This document shows, piece by piece, positions 39,303 through 47,381 of a stretch of 64,000 bases of DNA; the first letter of the stretch is position 1, and each line of letters opens with the position of its first letter. The notes beneath the pieces were generated by a model, which was not told where the DNA came from, did not search any database, and was given only the letters and a program-made list of their open reading frames with translations. Origin of the DNA: Nonomuraea sp. NBC_00507 (GTDB taxonomy: Bacteria > Actinomycetota > Actinomycetes > Streptosporangiales > Streptosporangiaceae); contig NZ_CP107853.1 of the NCBI RefSeq assembly GCF_036013525.1, positions 6,882,001-6,946,000 of the forward strand, written 5' to 3'. A program made the translations under genes and the position numbers.

Positions 39303-39680
39303 TTACCCGTCCGTCTTGCCGACGGCCGCCAGGACCTGGTCGAGCTTGGTGTCGAGCGACTGCAGCTTGGCGTCAACCGACTCGAACCTGGCGTTGACCG
39401 ATCGGAACTCGGTGTCAACCGACCCGAACCGTTTCTCCATAAGCTCAGTCAGCCGCCGCTCGAGGTCGTTCAGATCCTCCTTCGTCGCGAGGGTGGAGCG
39501 ACCGGCAATGATCTCCCCGAACACCGGCTCGGGGTAGGCCAGGACCTCCTGACGGATCACTGCGGGAAGCGTCTCCACAGCCGCCTTGATGTCCGCCACG
39601 TCGGCGCCAGTGCGGAAGGCCCAGGCCTCCAGGCGCTGGACGCGGTCGGCGATGTGGGCTTGGTGCTGTTGAGCGGCCAT
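39303..39680 (-). CDS. Coiled-coil protein, 125 residues
   Basis: A 125-residue protein whose C-terminal 60 residues are a heptad-repeat coiled coil (LNDLERRLTELMEKRFGSV then FRSVNARFESVDAKLQSLD), with a repeated SVD/SVN unit every seven residues. The N-terminal third is helical (HIADRVQRLEAW). Similar short coiled-coil proteins are frequent in actinomycetes and have no known function. The ATG at 39680 has no ribosome site; TAACAT ends six bases upstream, consistent with a leaderless message. It is convergent with the exporter remnant. Confidence 0.7.
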   Translation of the reverse strand: MAAQQHQAHIADRVQRLEAWAFRTGADVADIKAAVETLPAVIRQEVLAYPEPVFGEIIAGRSTLATKEDLNDLERRLTELMEKRFGSVDTEFRSVNARFESVDAKLQSLDTKLDQVLAAVGKTDG

Positions 39681-39871
39681 GCCGTCATGTTAGAAGGCTC
39701 ACGGGATGAGAGGGGGCCGAAGCCGCACGATCTGTGGATAGGCCGGAGGCCGCTCTGGCGGCAAACGAGACCCCACCGACATTACGGTCGAGTCCTCAGG
39801 TGATGGGCCGCGGACGCTTCAGTCAGCCCTGGCGCGAGGCGACTGGTGACTGAGTCGGGCACCATGGACAT

Positions 39872-40777
39872 GTGACTCCAAGCACGACGAAGTCCCCACT
39901 CGCGGACCAGGTGGAGGCGGCCGAGTCCAGCGATCCGCGTCAGGCGGCCGACATCGCCTTGCTGGCCGAGCTGGCCGAGCTGGTCGGACAGGGAGGCGTG
40001 GCGGTGCTGAGCGGGGCGGGCATCTCGACCGAGTCGGGCATCCCCGACTACCGAGGCCCGACAGGCCGGGCCCGTCGCGCCGAGCCGATGACGTACCAGC
40101 GTTTCGTCGGCAGCGCGGAGGCCCGCCGCCGCTACTGGGCGCGCAGCCACGTCGGCTGGCGCCAGATCGGCCAGGCCCGGCCCAACGCCGGCCACCGCGC
40201 CGTGGCCGCGCTGGAGCGCCACGGCCTGCTGTCCGGCATCATCACCCAGAACGTGGACAGCCTCCACCAGGCCGCGGGATCCCGCCGCGTGATCGAGCTG
40301 CACGGCGGCCTCGACCGCGTCGTCTGCCTGTCATGTCAGGAGCGCACCTCGCGCTCGGACCTGGACCACCGCCTACGTGAGGCCAACCCGCACTGGCACG
40401 CGATCGGCCACCAGATCAACCCCGACGGCGACGCCGTGCTCACCGACGAACAGGTCGAGGGCTTCCAGGTGGTGGACTGCACCGGCTGCGGCGGCCTCCT
40501 CAAACCAGACGTGATCTTCTTCGGCGAGAACGTGCCCCGGGCCCGCGTGGACGAATGCTTCGGGATGGTGGCACGGGCCCGAGCGTTGCTCGTGCTCGGA
40601 TCCTCACTGGCGATCAAATCAGGCCTGCGATTCGTCACCAAGGCCGCGGCGCTCGGCCTCCCCATCGCCATCGTCAACCAGGGCCCGACCGGCGGCGACG
40701 CCGACGCCACGCTCACCTTGGACGCCCCGCTCGGCGCCACCCTGACCGACCTGGCCACCCAGCTCGGGGCACAATAG
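39872..40777 (+). CDS. Sirtuin (NAD-dependent protein deacylase)
   Basis: A 301-residue SIR2 protein. Motifs in order: SGAGISTESGIPDYRG (residues 47-62, NAD site), TQNVDSLH (125-132), the catalytic His144 in IELHGG, zinc ligands C152/C155 and C203/C206, FFGENVP, and the final GSSLAIKSG and VNQGPT that hold the NAD ribose. A 25-residue basic/helical insert follows the NAD loop. It removes acyl groups from lysine using NAD. The GTG at 39872 is chosen; no strong ribosome site is present. The YchJ-like gene follows six bases after its stop. Confidence 0.93.
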   Translation: MTPSTTKSPLADQVEAAESSDPRQAADIALLAELAELVGQGGVAVLSGAGISTESGIPDYRGPTGRARRAEPMTYQRFVGSAEARRRYWARSHVGWRQIGQARPNAGHRAVAALERHGLLSGIITQNVDSLHQAAGSRRVIELHGGLDRVVCLSCQERTSRSDLDHRLREANPHWHAIGHQINPDGDAVLTDEQVEGFQVVDCTGCGGLLKPDVIFFGENVPRARVDECFGMVARARALLVLGSSLAIKSGLRFVTKAAALGLPIAIVNQGPTGGDADATLTLDAPLGATLTDLATQLGAQ

Positions 40778-40782
40778 CTCGC

Positions 40783-41160
40783 ATGCCTCCTCGATCATGC
40801 CTGTGCGGCCTGCCCGCCTCCTACCAGGACTGCTGCGGCAAACTCCACCGCGGCGAGGCAGTCGCCACCACCGCCGAGCAACTCATGCGCTCTCGGTTCA
40901 CCGCGTTCGGCGTCGGGGACGCGGCCTACCTCCTGCGCACCTGGCACCCGTCCTCCCGCCCCGCCCGGCTGGATCTGGACAAGCGGGTCCGCTGGATACG
41001 CCTGGAGATCCTGGAGACCACCGGCGGCAGCGTCGTCCACACCGAAGGCACGGTCCGCTTCCGCGCCCACTTTGTCGACCGCGGCAAGCCAGGGGAGATG
41101 GAGGAACACAGCCGCTTCGTCCGCCTCGACGGCCGCTGGGTCTACGCTGGCGCCGTATAG
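40783..41160 (+). CDS. YchJ-like SEC-C/NTF2-fold protein (UPF0225)
   Basis: A 125-residue protein. A zinc-binding SEC-C motif opens it (SCLCGLPASYQDCCGKLHRGE), followed by the conserved AEQLMRSRFTAFGVGDAAYLLRTWHPSSRP and an NTF2-like sheet ending FVRLDGRWVYAGA. The family is widespread and of unknown function; SEC-C motifs often mediate protein or ribosome contacts. It starts six bases after the sirtuin stop, so the two are very likely co-transcribed. Confidence 0.88.
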   Translation: MPPRSCLCGLPASYQDCCGKLHRGEAVATTAEQLMRSRFTAFGVGDAAYLLRTWHPSSRPARLDLDKRVRWIRLEILETTGGSVVHTEGTVRFRAHFVDRGKPGEMEEHSRFVRLDGRWVYAGAV

Positions 41161-41343
41161 ACCCTTGAAGTGAACGAGTACCGGCTTGATCGTGCGAAAT
41201 GGACACCGTCCGGCACCGAACTCATCGCAAGCCTGCGCCAGGTGCCCAGCACGCCAGCCGGAACTGCCGTCCCGCCGACACTATTCTGAACGGTCCTCAA
41301 GCGAAGCCAAGGTACTAGGCACCGCTGCGAGAAGGACCAGGCC

Positions 41344-41562
41344 GTGCAGCTAAACATACAACTATTGACGTTTAAGGATTCTCGAGTGTTATCAATCCGC
41401 CGCGGTTGCCGTCGGGCCCATGCGATCAACGGAAGCAGGCGAACCCTCGGGTTCCTCTGTGTCTCGCTCTTACTGGGAGCCTCTGGCTGTGGGGTCCTGT
41501 GCGGACATCAGGCCCCCGCCGTTGCCGGGCACGGCGGCAAGATCCGCGTCATCCGAGGGTAG
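41344..41562 (+). CDS. Possible small lipoprotein, 72 residues
   Basis: A 72-codon frame with GTG start preceded by GAAGGACC at seven bases. Residues 33-50 (RRTLGFLCVSLLLGASGC) look like a lipoprotein signal with a Cys in lipobox position, leaving a very short mature part. The basic stretch before it is long for a signal. No family is recognised; the frame may be fortuitous. Confidence 0.3.
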   Translation: MQLNIQLLTFKDSRVLSIRRGCRRAHAINGSRRTLGFLCVSLLLGASGCGVLCGHQAPAVAGHGGKIRVIRG

Positions 41563-41604
41563 TGATACCCCTCCTTCAACTCCGCGAACCGAGTTGAAAA
41601 ACAC

Positions 41605-42480
41605 TCAGTCTGTGCCGAGCTTCTTAAGCTGTGTGTAGAGCGCTGCTGGAACATCTGCTTGAACGTAACGATTGTCAACCTTGCAGGCGGCGCCGAAGGC
41701 AGTGACCGCGGCGGGTGGACCTTGCCTGTAGTGGAAGATCACTGAGATGTATGGCCCACTGCATTGATGGTCCACTGGCTGGAGGGGTAGCTTGTTGAGA
41801 GTTTTTGCAGTCTTGATGGCGACCCTGCGGCCATGCGTCTTGTGCTCAGCGTTCTTCCTGATGCTGCAGACTGTCACCTCTATGGGGTCGTCCGGAATGA
41901 GGTGCTTGTCCTGGCCGCGCCGACCAGTGCCAATATCGCACGGGTCTCGAGGAGTGAGTCTCGCCCACTGCCCAGTGTCGTACGCGTGTTTGACAGCATC
42001 CCCGATATAAGCGGTTGTGTGGATGCGTCCGTTCGTTGTATTTGTGCACCCACTGATGCCATACGCCGTGCCGACCCAGGAAACGCGTCCGTCTTGATAT
42101 GACAACTTGATGAGGTAACTCTGCGTAAGAGTGGCAAGCAGGGGGCATGCCTCGCGACGTGGCGCCGTTGGTAGATGGTTGAGATCGGCCGTCATAGTAG
42201 CCAAACCGGTCTGGAGGGTACGCGCCTTGCCTTGATGAGCACCATGGACGTCGTATAGGCAGATTTCGGCGCGTGGTGGCTGTCCCGGTACCAGTGTTGA
42301 TGCGGTGCTTTCGGGCGTTGGGACCCAACCGCCGACGTCGTGAGCGCCCCACCGAGGTGGGCAGGTGGTCTGATGGACCGGCGCCGCAGCGAGGCTGGGG
42401 GCGGTGCCGTGACCGTTGGCACATCCTGCGAGAAGCAGCAATATGAGTACGGTGGACCGGCCTCGTCGGATGGTCAGCAT
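41605..42480 (-). CDS. Putative lipoprotein, 291 residues, unknown function
   Basis: A 291-residue protein beginning MLTIRRGRSTVLILLLLAGC, a textbook lipoprotein signal with lipobox LAGC. The mature part has eight or more cysteines (TTCPPRWG, EICLYDV, REACPLLATL, ISGCTNTTN, RDPCDIG, VTVCSIR, HQCSGPY, AACKVDN), likely disulfide-bonded, and no recognised domain. Third-position GC is lower than in neighbouring genes, suggesting acquisition. I chose the ATG at 42480 because the signal begins there; an upstream extension has no family-like sequence. It is probably anchored on the outer face of the membrane. Confidence 0.72.
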   Translation of the reverse strand: MLTIRRGRSTVLILLLLAGCANGHGTAPSLAAAPVHQTTCPPRWGAHDVGGWVPTPESTASTLVPGQPPRAEICLYDVHGAHQGKARTLQTGLATMTADLNHLPTAPRREACPLLATLTQSYLIKLSYQDGRVSWVGTAYGISGCTNTTNGRIHTTAYIGDAVKHAYDTGQWARLTPRDPCDIGTGRRGQDKHLIPDDPIEVTVCSIRKNAEHKTHGRRVAIKTAKTLNKLPLQPVDHQCSGPYISVIFHYRQGPPAAVTAFGAACKVDNRYVQADVPAALYTQLKKLGTD

Positions 42481-43099
42481 ATCTGGTCGGACGTCTCCGG
42501 AACGTTTTCGGTTGCAAGGGCCCAGCCTGCTTTGCCGGCGGCTGGGCCCAGAACGGTACCAGTTACCCTGTGCTAGGTGACGGCACGAGATTGAGGCTCG
42601 AGAAGCCGGATGCGGCCCTGATGCGACGCCACCCCATGAAGGCCAAGGTCTCCCTGACGCCATCGCCGTCACGATCTATGATGGCATTCTGGATGCCGAT
42701 GGCGGAAACTTGATTGATGTCGCTGCCGTTCAGCATGAAGGCTGGACAGCCGCCGTCTCTTCCCTTCTGGACAGAACTCCCGCCTGAATCCTTCCCTCAG
42801 CGGCAAGCTGGGAGAGACAGCACCCAAGGCCAACCCGACGGTCCGCGATCTCCTGAAATTACAGCCGGGCAATCCGCCGCGCTCCTTCAAGATGGCCAGA
42901 TCCCACCACCCGTTCGGATGATGACCTGATAAATTCCGTCTTCCACCCTTCGGATAAGCACTTCATATCCTTACACCGCTCGCACCCCCGGAGTCCTCCT
43001 GCAGGGCAACCATCGGCGCTACCAACTCATCGCGCGGGCGGAGGATCCCAACTCCAGAATCACCTGGGATACTGAGATCTTCATCAACAACTTTAGGAA
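42481..43099. other. Stretch of degraded or unrecognised coding sequence
   Basis: No intact gene is clear in these 619 bases. Short open stretches with coding-like composition appear on both strands: a 57-codon minus frame (42563-42736), a plus-strand frame ending at 42783 (VTIYDGILDADGGNLIDV), a short minus frame (VLIRRVEDGIYQVIIR, about 42891-42962), and a C-terminal remnant at 42933-43103. Lower GC and multiple stops suggest a former gene region now decayed. Confidence 0.5.
42563..42736 (-). CDS. Possible small ORF or remnant, 57 residues
   Basis: This minus-strand frame has about 75% G/C at third positions and encodes MLNGSDINQVSAIGIQNAII followed by DRDGDGVRETLAF, a loop resembling calcium-binding DxDGDG motifs. 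Coding-like sequence continues upstream of the ATG to a stop, without a start or ribosome site, so it may be part of a decayed gene rather than a functional small protein. Confidence 0.3.
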   Translation of the reverse strand: MLNGSDINQVSAIGIQNAIIDRDGDGVRETLAFMGWRRIRAASGFSSLNLVPSPSTG

Positions 43100-43103
43100 A
43101 TGA
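42933..43103 (+). pseudogene. C-terminal remnant coupled to the next gene
   Basis: A frame with no start codon, following two stops, encodes VLLQGNHRRYQLIARAEDPN and then TWDTEIFINNFRK before a TGA that overlaps the ATG at 43100 (ATGA). The composition is coding-like, and the coupling suggests it was the upstream gene of a pair whose 5' end has been lost. The family is not recognised. Confidence 0.4.
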
Positions 43104-43546
43104 TGCGCCCCTTCAACAGCCGGAACAGGAAGAAATGGCCCACAATCGATATCTGGCAGCCCGCCGGCCGGGGTGACATCAAAACGCTGACGGTCGAATC
43201 CCTGGGTGCTCTCGTCGCGACGGCGCAGCGCCACCAGTGGAGTGCCGAAGGGCGGCCGGAGTGGCTCCGGGCGCACCGCGACAGGCTCAGGCAGCTGTTC
43301 CTCGTCATATTCGGGAAAGAGGACGCTTCCGTATATCGCTGCATCGTTGCGGTCATCCTGAACGACGACAGCGAACACAGCTTCACCCTCGACGTCGCCG
43401 CCGACGACTTCGATGCCCTGCCCGACCTCGGCTACGATGCGCTCGTTACGCTCGGGCACTCCTACATCGCACGATTCGAGCACGTACCACTGGATCCATC
43501 CCAGGAAGCGGCCTGGCGAAGCCTGGAGGACGGCGATGGCGGATAG
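43100..43546 (+). CDS. Hypothetical protein, 148 residues
   Basis: A 148-residue soluble acidic protein with no recognised domain. Visible segments: KTLTVESLGALVATAQRHQW (helix), LRQLFLVIFGKEDASVYRCI (strand), and DDFDALPDLGYDALVTLGHSY. TAGGA lies a few bases before the ATG at 43100, which overlaps the stop of an upstream remnant. It may be one half of a former two-gene unit such as an immunity protein, but nothing in the sequence proves that. Confidence 0.55.
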   Translation: MMRPFNSRNRKKWPTIDIWQPAGRGDIKTLTVESLGALVATAQRHQWSAEGRPEWLRAHRDRLRQLFLVIFGKEDASVYRCIVAVILNDDSEHSFTLDVAADDFDALPDLGYDALVTLGHSYIARFEHVPLDPSQEAAWRSLEDGDGG

Positions 43547-43718
43547 ATCTCCTACGGCTACCAGGTCACCTGCTCAGAGCCGGCTTGTTCATATCCCGTT
43601 CCGGGCCTCGCATCAACCGGTTCGCTCCCCAGTGAGCCCGAACGCCACTCCAACAGCCAGATCCCTTGGATAGTGTGCAGCCGACATAAATACGAGAGAA
43701 GGCCACCGCTTCTGATCA

Positions 43719-44552
43719 TTAGCGCGGCTTGCGCGCCACCGCCCCCACGAACGTGTGATAGGTGATCCCGGGCTCGGCCCGGTCCTCGGCGTCCGGCCGC
43801 CACTCGGGGAGCGGCACCAGCCCCGGCTCCATCAACTCCAGACCGTCGAAGTACGCGAGAATCTCCTCGCGCGCACGCCACCGCCCCGTCCCCAGCGACT
43901 CGTTGAAGATCTTCTCGGCCGAGTACGCCTGCCGGGACACCTCGGGAAGCGCCTCGCCCGGATTGTGGAAGTGGGACACGGCCAGATAGCTGCCCGGGGC
44001 CAGGCGGTCCATGATGCGCGCCGTGATCCCGCCCGGATCCTCATCGTCGGCCAGGTGGTGGAGGATGGCGAACATCAGCAGGGCCACCGGCTCGGTGAAG
44101 TCGATCAGCCGCGTCACCTCGGGATGACTGAGGATCGCCTCCGGATCCCTGAGGTCTGCCTCGACCACCGTGGTGGTGTCGTCCACGGCCAGCAGCGCGC
44201 GGCCGTGCACCAGCACGATCGGGTCGTGGTCCACATAGACGACGTGCGCGCGGGTGGTGACGGACTGGGCGATCTCGTGGACGTTGCCCTGGGTCGGGAG
44301 GCCTGAGCCGAGGTCCAGGAACTGGCGGATGCCGGCCTCGCCCGCCAGGTAGCGGACCACGCGGGCGAGGAACTCCCGGTTGGCCCTGGCCGCCTCGGGC
44401 GCGTCCGGGGCCACCTCCAGCGCCCGGCGCGCCACCTGGCGGTCGATCTCGTAGTTGTCCTTGCCGCCGAGCATGAAGTCGTACACGCGGGCCACGCTGG
44501 GCTTGGTCGTGTCGATGCCCTGCGGTGCGCGCTCGTGCTCGCGGTCGCTCAC
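43719..44552 (-). CDS. SAM-dependent methyltransferase, DUF574 family (copy 1)
   Basis: A 277-residue Methyltransf_19 (DUF574) protein, a family greatly expanded in actinomycetes. The hallmark is TTKPSVARVYDFMLGGKDNYEIDR near the N-terminus, followed by the SAM motif FLDLGSGLPTQGNVHE, YVDHDPIVL and LLMFAILHHLADDEDP. I start it at the GTG at 44552 because GAGGAG lies six bases upstream; a TTG at 44573 is possible. The methyl acceptor is unknown. A close paralogue lies at 55070-55900. Confidence 0.88.
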   Translation of the reverse strand: MSDREHERAPQGIDTTKPSVARVYDFMLGGKDNYEIDRQVARRALEVAPDAPEAARANREFLARVVRYLAGEAGIRQFLDLGSGLPTQGNVHEIAQSVTTRAHVVYVDHDPIVLVHGRALLAVDDTTTVVEADLRDPEAILSHPEVTRLIDFTEPVALLMFAILHHLADDEDPGGITARIMDRLAPGSYLAVSHFHNPGEALPEVSRQAYSAEKIFNESLGTGRWRAREEILAYFDGLELMEPGLVPLPEWRPDAEDRAEPGITYHTFVGAVARKPR

Positions 44553-44601
44553 GGCCGGCTCCTCATGGGTCAATGGGGATTTGTGTGATCTTACTTCGCC
44601 G

Positions 44602-44629
44602 TTCCCGGAAAATCGTCGTTTTTCGGGAA
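44602..44629 (-). terminator. Hairpin after the galactan LacI gene
   Basis: TTCCCGGAAAA (44602-44612) and TTTTTCGGGAA (44619-44629) pair with one G-U, around a TCGTCG loop. It lies downstream of the LacI gene ending at 44654 and just upstream of the DUF574 gene, and probably ends the galactan operon. Confidence 0.55.
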
Positions 44630-44653
44630 TGCGTCACACGGGCCCCATTAAGG

Positions 44654-45649
44654 TCAGGCCGATTCTCTGACCACCAATTCCGTCGGCAGTATCACCGGGT
44701 CGACGTGTTTCGCCCCGTCCAGCAGCGCGAAGAGCAGCCGGATGGTCTCCTGTGCCATTTCCGCCAGCGGCTGCCTGATCGTGGTCAGCGGCGGATGTGT
44801 CGAGAGCGCCACCGACGAGTCGTCGAAACCGCCCACCGCCACGTCGTGCGGCACCCGGCGCCCCGCCGCCCGCAGCGTGGCCAGCGCTCCGGCCGCCATC
44901 AGGTCCGAGGCCACGAAGACCGCGTCGATGTCGGGCGCCCTGTCCAGGAGCTCGGCCATTGCCCGCTCGCCGCTGGCCTGCGTCCAGTCGCCGTGCGCGA
45001 TCAGCTTCGTGGTCGCCTTGCGGCCGAGCACCTCGGCGAAGCCCTCGAGGCGCTGGATGCCGCCGGGGGTGTCCATCGGGCCGGTGATCATGGCGATGCG
45101 TTTGCGGCCCTGGCTGACGAAATACTCCGTCATCTGGCGGGCGCCGAGCCGCTCGTCGGCGGCCGCGTACGGGATGACGTTCTCGTGGCCGATGACGGCG
45201 CCACAGGAGACGGCGGGTGGCCCCGAGGTGAGCGCCTCGACCAGGGGGTCGCCGGCGTGCGTCGAGACGAGCAGCACGCCGTCGGCGTGGCCACCGCGCA
45301 CGTAGCGGACCACCCGCTCGCGGTCGCCCTCGTCGCCGGCCAGCATCATCACCAGCGACATGTCCCGCTCGGCCAGCATCCTGATGGCGACGCGGATGAG
45401 CGTGCTGTAGTTGGGGTCCTCGAAGAGCTTCTGGTGCGGCTCCGACAACACCATCGCCACCGACCCGGTCCGCTGCGTGACCAGGCTGCGGGCAGCCCGG
45501 TTGACGACGTAGCCGGTCTCCGAGATGGCCCGCTCGATGGCCACGCGCGCCGCCGGGCTCACGTACTTGTCCCCGTTGAGCAGGCGGGACACCGTGCCGC
45601 GGGACACGCCCGCGGCGGCGGCGACATCGTGGATCGTGGGGCGTTTCAT
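44654..45649 (-). CDS. LacI family regulator of the galactan locus (GanR-like)
   Basis: A 331-residue LacI repressor: HTH MKRPTIHDVAAAAGVSRGTV, hinge SLVTQRTGSVAMVL, and an effector domain with AVFVASDLMAAGALATLRAAG and VAVGGFDDSSVALSTHPPLT. I chose the ATG at 45649, where the family N-terminus begins and which overlaps the stop of the upstream permease gene. It is the last gene of a minus-strand operon of binding protein, two permeases and regulator. Paired operators (48716-48731, 48842-48857) lie at the operon's head and before the divergent GH42-GH53 genes. Confidence 0.92.
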   Translation of the reverse strand: MKRPTIHDVAAAAGVSRGTVSRLLNGDKYVSPAARVAIERAISETGYVVNRAARSLVTQRTGSVAMVLSEPHQKLFEDPNYSTLIRVAIRMLAERDMSLVMMLAGDEGDRERVVRYVRGGHADGVLLVSTHAGDPLVEALTSGPPAVSCGAVIGHENVIPYAAADERLGARQMTEYFVSQGRKRIAMITGPMDTPGGIQRLEGFAEVLGRKATTKLIAHGDWTQASGERAMAELLDRAPDIDAVFVASDLMAAGALATLRAAGRRVPHDVAVGGFDDSSVALSTHPPLTTIRQPLAEMAQETIRLLFALLDGAKHVDPVILPTELVVRESA

Positions 45650-46509
45650 TTGACGGCTCCGGAGGACAGGTCGGTCCTCCAGTATCGCTGCATCGTGAGG
45701 AAGAGCGCGATCAAGGGGACCAGCGACAGGAACGCCCCGGTCAGGATGAGGTTGTACAGCGACGGCTGGTTCGCCCCCGACTGCAGCAACGTGAACAACC
45801 CGACCGTGAGCGGGAACTTGCCGTCGTCGCCGAGCATGATGAACGGCAGCAGGAAGTTGTTCCAGATCGCCACGAACTGGAACAGGAAGATCGTCACCAT
45901 GCCGGGCACCATCAGCGGGATCGCCACCCGCCACATCAGGCGCCCCTCACTGGCTCCGTCGATGCGCCCCGCCTCCAGCAAGGAGTCCGGGATGGCCGCA
46001 GCGGCGTAGATGCGGGCCAGGTAGATGCTGTACGGGTGCAGGATCTGCGGCAGCAGGACCGCCCAGTAGCTGTCGGCCAGGCCGATCTTGGAGAACAGCA
46101 GGTACTGCGGGATCGCCAGCACCACGGCCGGCACCAGGATGCCGCCGATGAGCAGGTTGAAGATGAGGTTCCTGCCGGGGAAGCGGTACTTGGCCAGGGC
46201 GTACCCCGAGACGGCCGAGACCGCGGTGGACAGCAGCGCGCCGCCGCCCGCGTAGATGAGCGTGTTGGCCGCCCACAACCAGAACACCCCGTCGCGGTAG
46301 GCGAACAGCTGTGTCACGTTGTCGAAGAAGCCGGTGCCGACGGCCAGCGTCCCGGTGCTGAACAGCTCGGCCGGCGACTTGGTGGCCGCGATCAGCACCC
46401 AGAGCACCGGGAACAGGCAGTAGATCGCGCCGATCAGCAGCAGCGCCGTCGGCGCCAGGCCGCCGAACGCCGCCTTGCCGCGCGGCCTGCGATGCGAGAC
46501 AGCGGTCAT
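45646..46509 (-). CDS. Galacto-oligosaccharide ABC permease, MalG type
   Basis: A 287-residue MalG/GanQ-like permease with six transmembrane segments (ALLLIGAIYCLFPVLWVLIA is the first). The EAA loop is LEAGRIDGASEGRLMWRVAIP. The family feature WNNFLLPFIML follows. The ATG at 46509 overlaps the stop of the first permease gene, and its own stop overlaps the LacI ATG, so translation is coupled throughout. It forms the channel with the 46509-47381 product; the ATPase is not encoded here. Confidence 0.93.
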   Translation of the reverse strand: MTAVSHRRPRGKAAFGGLAPTALLLIGAIYCLFPVLWVLIAATKSPAELFSTGTLAVGTGFFDNVTQLFAYRDGVFWLWAANTLIYAGGGALLSTAVSAVSGYALAKYRFPGRNLIFNLLIGGILVPAVVLAIPQYLLFSKIGLADSYWAVLLPQILHPYSIYLARIYAAAAIPDSLLEAGRIDGASEGRLMWRVAIPLMVPGMVTIFLFQFVAIWNNFLLPFIMLGDDGKFPLTVGLFTLLQSGANQPSLYNLILTGAFLSLVPLIALFLTMQRYWRTDLSSGAVK

Positions 46510-47381
46510 CAGCCCTCCCCGAAGGCGCGGTTGCGGACCACGCGCAGGAACCCGAACGACAGGACGAGTGAGATCGCCGCGATGACGATCGACGTGGCGG
46601 CGGCCGAGTACAGGTCGCCGGTGACGAACGCGTCGCGGTAGACCTTCATGAGCGGGCTCCACGTGGAGCTGATCGTGTTGGTCAGCGGGCGCAGCGTCGT
46701 CGGTTCGGTGAACACCTGGATCGTGGCGATGATCGAGAACACGGTGGTCAGGATGATCGCGGGGACCAGGATCGGGATCTTGACGCGGATCGCGATCTGG
46801 AACTCGGAGGCGCCGTCGAGCCGCGCCGCCTCGTACAGGTCGCGTGGGATCGCCCGGAGCGTGGTGTAGAGCACGAGCATGTTGAAGCCGACCCCGCCCC
46901 ACACCGCCACGTTCGCCATGGAGTACGTGACGGTGGTGGCGCCGAGGAAGTCGACGTCCAGGATCTCCCTGATCGGGCTGAGCGAGGGCAGGTAGAGGAA
47001 CCCCCACAGCAGGGTGGCCGCCACCCCCGGCACGGCGTACGGCAGGAAGATCGCGATCCGGGAGAACCGCGCCAGCCGCACCCGCGCCGAGTCCAGCAGC
47101 AACGCGAACAGCAGCGCCAGGCCGAGCATCACGACCAGCACCAGCGCGCCGTAGCCGAGCACCCGCAGCCACCCGTTCCACAGCTCCGCGTCGGACAGGG
47201 CGGCGGCGAAGTTGTCGAACCCGACGAACACCTCCCGCCGCGAGCCCTTCCCCAGGCCGAGCCCCGACACCTTGCTCCTGAGCATCGCCAGGTAGACGGT
47301 GTAGCCGATGGGCACGGCCAGGAAGAGGGTGAACAGGACGATGGCCGGGGTCAGGAAGACGTAAGGGGCCGAACGCTTCAT
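46509..47381 (-). CDS. Galacto-oligosaccharide ABC permease, MalF type
   Basis: A 290-residue MalF/GanP-like permease. The first segment is PYVFLTPAIVLFTLFLAVPI and the EAA loop is YEAARLDGASEFQIAIRVKIP, followed by FTEPTTL. The N-terminal periplasmic extension of enteric MalF is absent, as usual in Gram-positives. The ATG overlaps the binding-protein stop (ATGA). The order binding protein, MalF type, MalG type, with GH42 and GH53 next door, is that of the Bacillus gan genes. Confidence 0.93.
   Translation of the reverse strand: MKRSAPYVFLTPAIVLFTLFLAVPIGYTVYLAMLRSKVSGLGLGKGSRREVFVGFDNFAAALSDAELWNGWLRVLGYGALVLVVMLGLALLFALLLDSARVRLARFSRIAIFLPYAVPGVAATLLWGFLYLPSLSPIREILDVDFLGATTVTYSMANVAVWGGVGFNMLVLYTTLRAIPRDLYEAARLDGASEFQIAIRVKIPILVPAIILTTVFSIIATIQVFTEPTTLRPLTNTISSTWSPLMKVYRDAFVTGDLYSAAATSIVIAAISLVLSFGFLRVVRNRAFGEG

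Noticed and set aside
42669..42890. A 73-codon minus-strand frame in the degraded region
   Set aside because: Its composition (Arg, Ser, His-rich) is that of an off-frame reading; the neighbouring 57-codon frame has better third-position bias.
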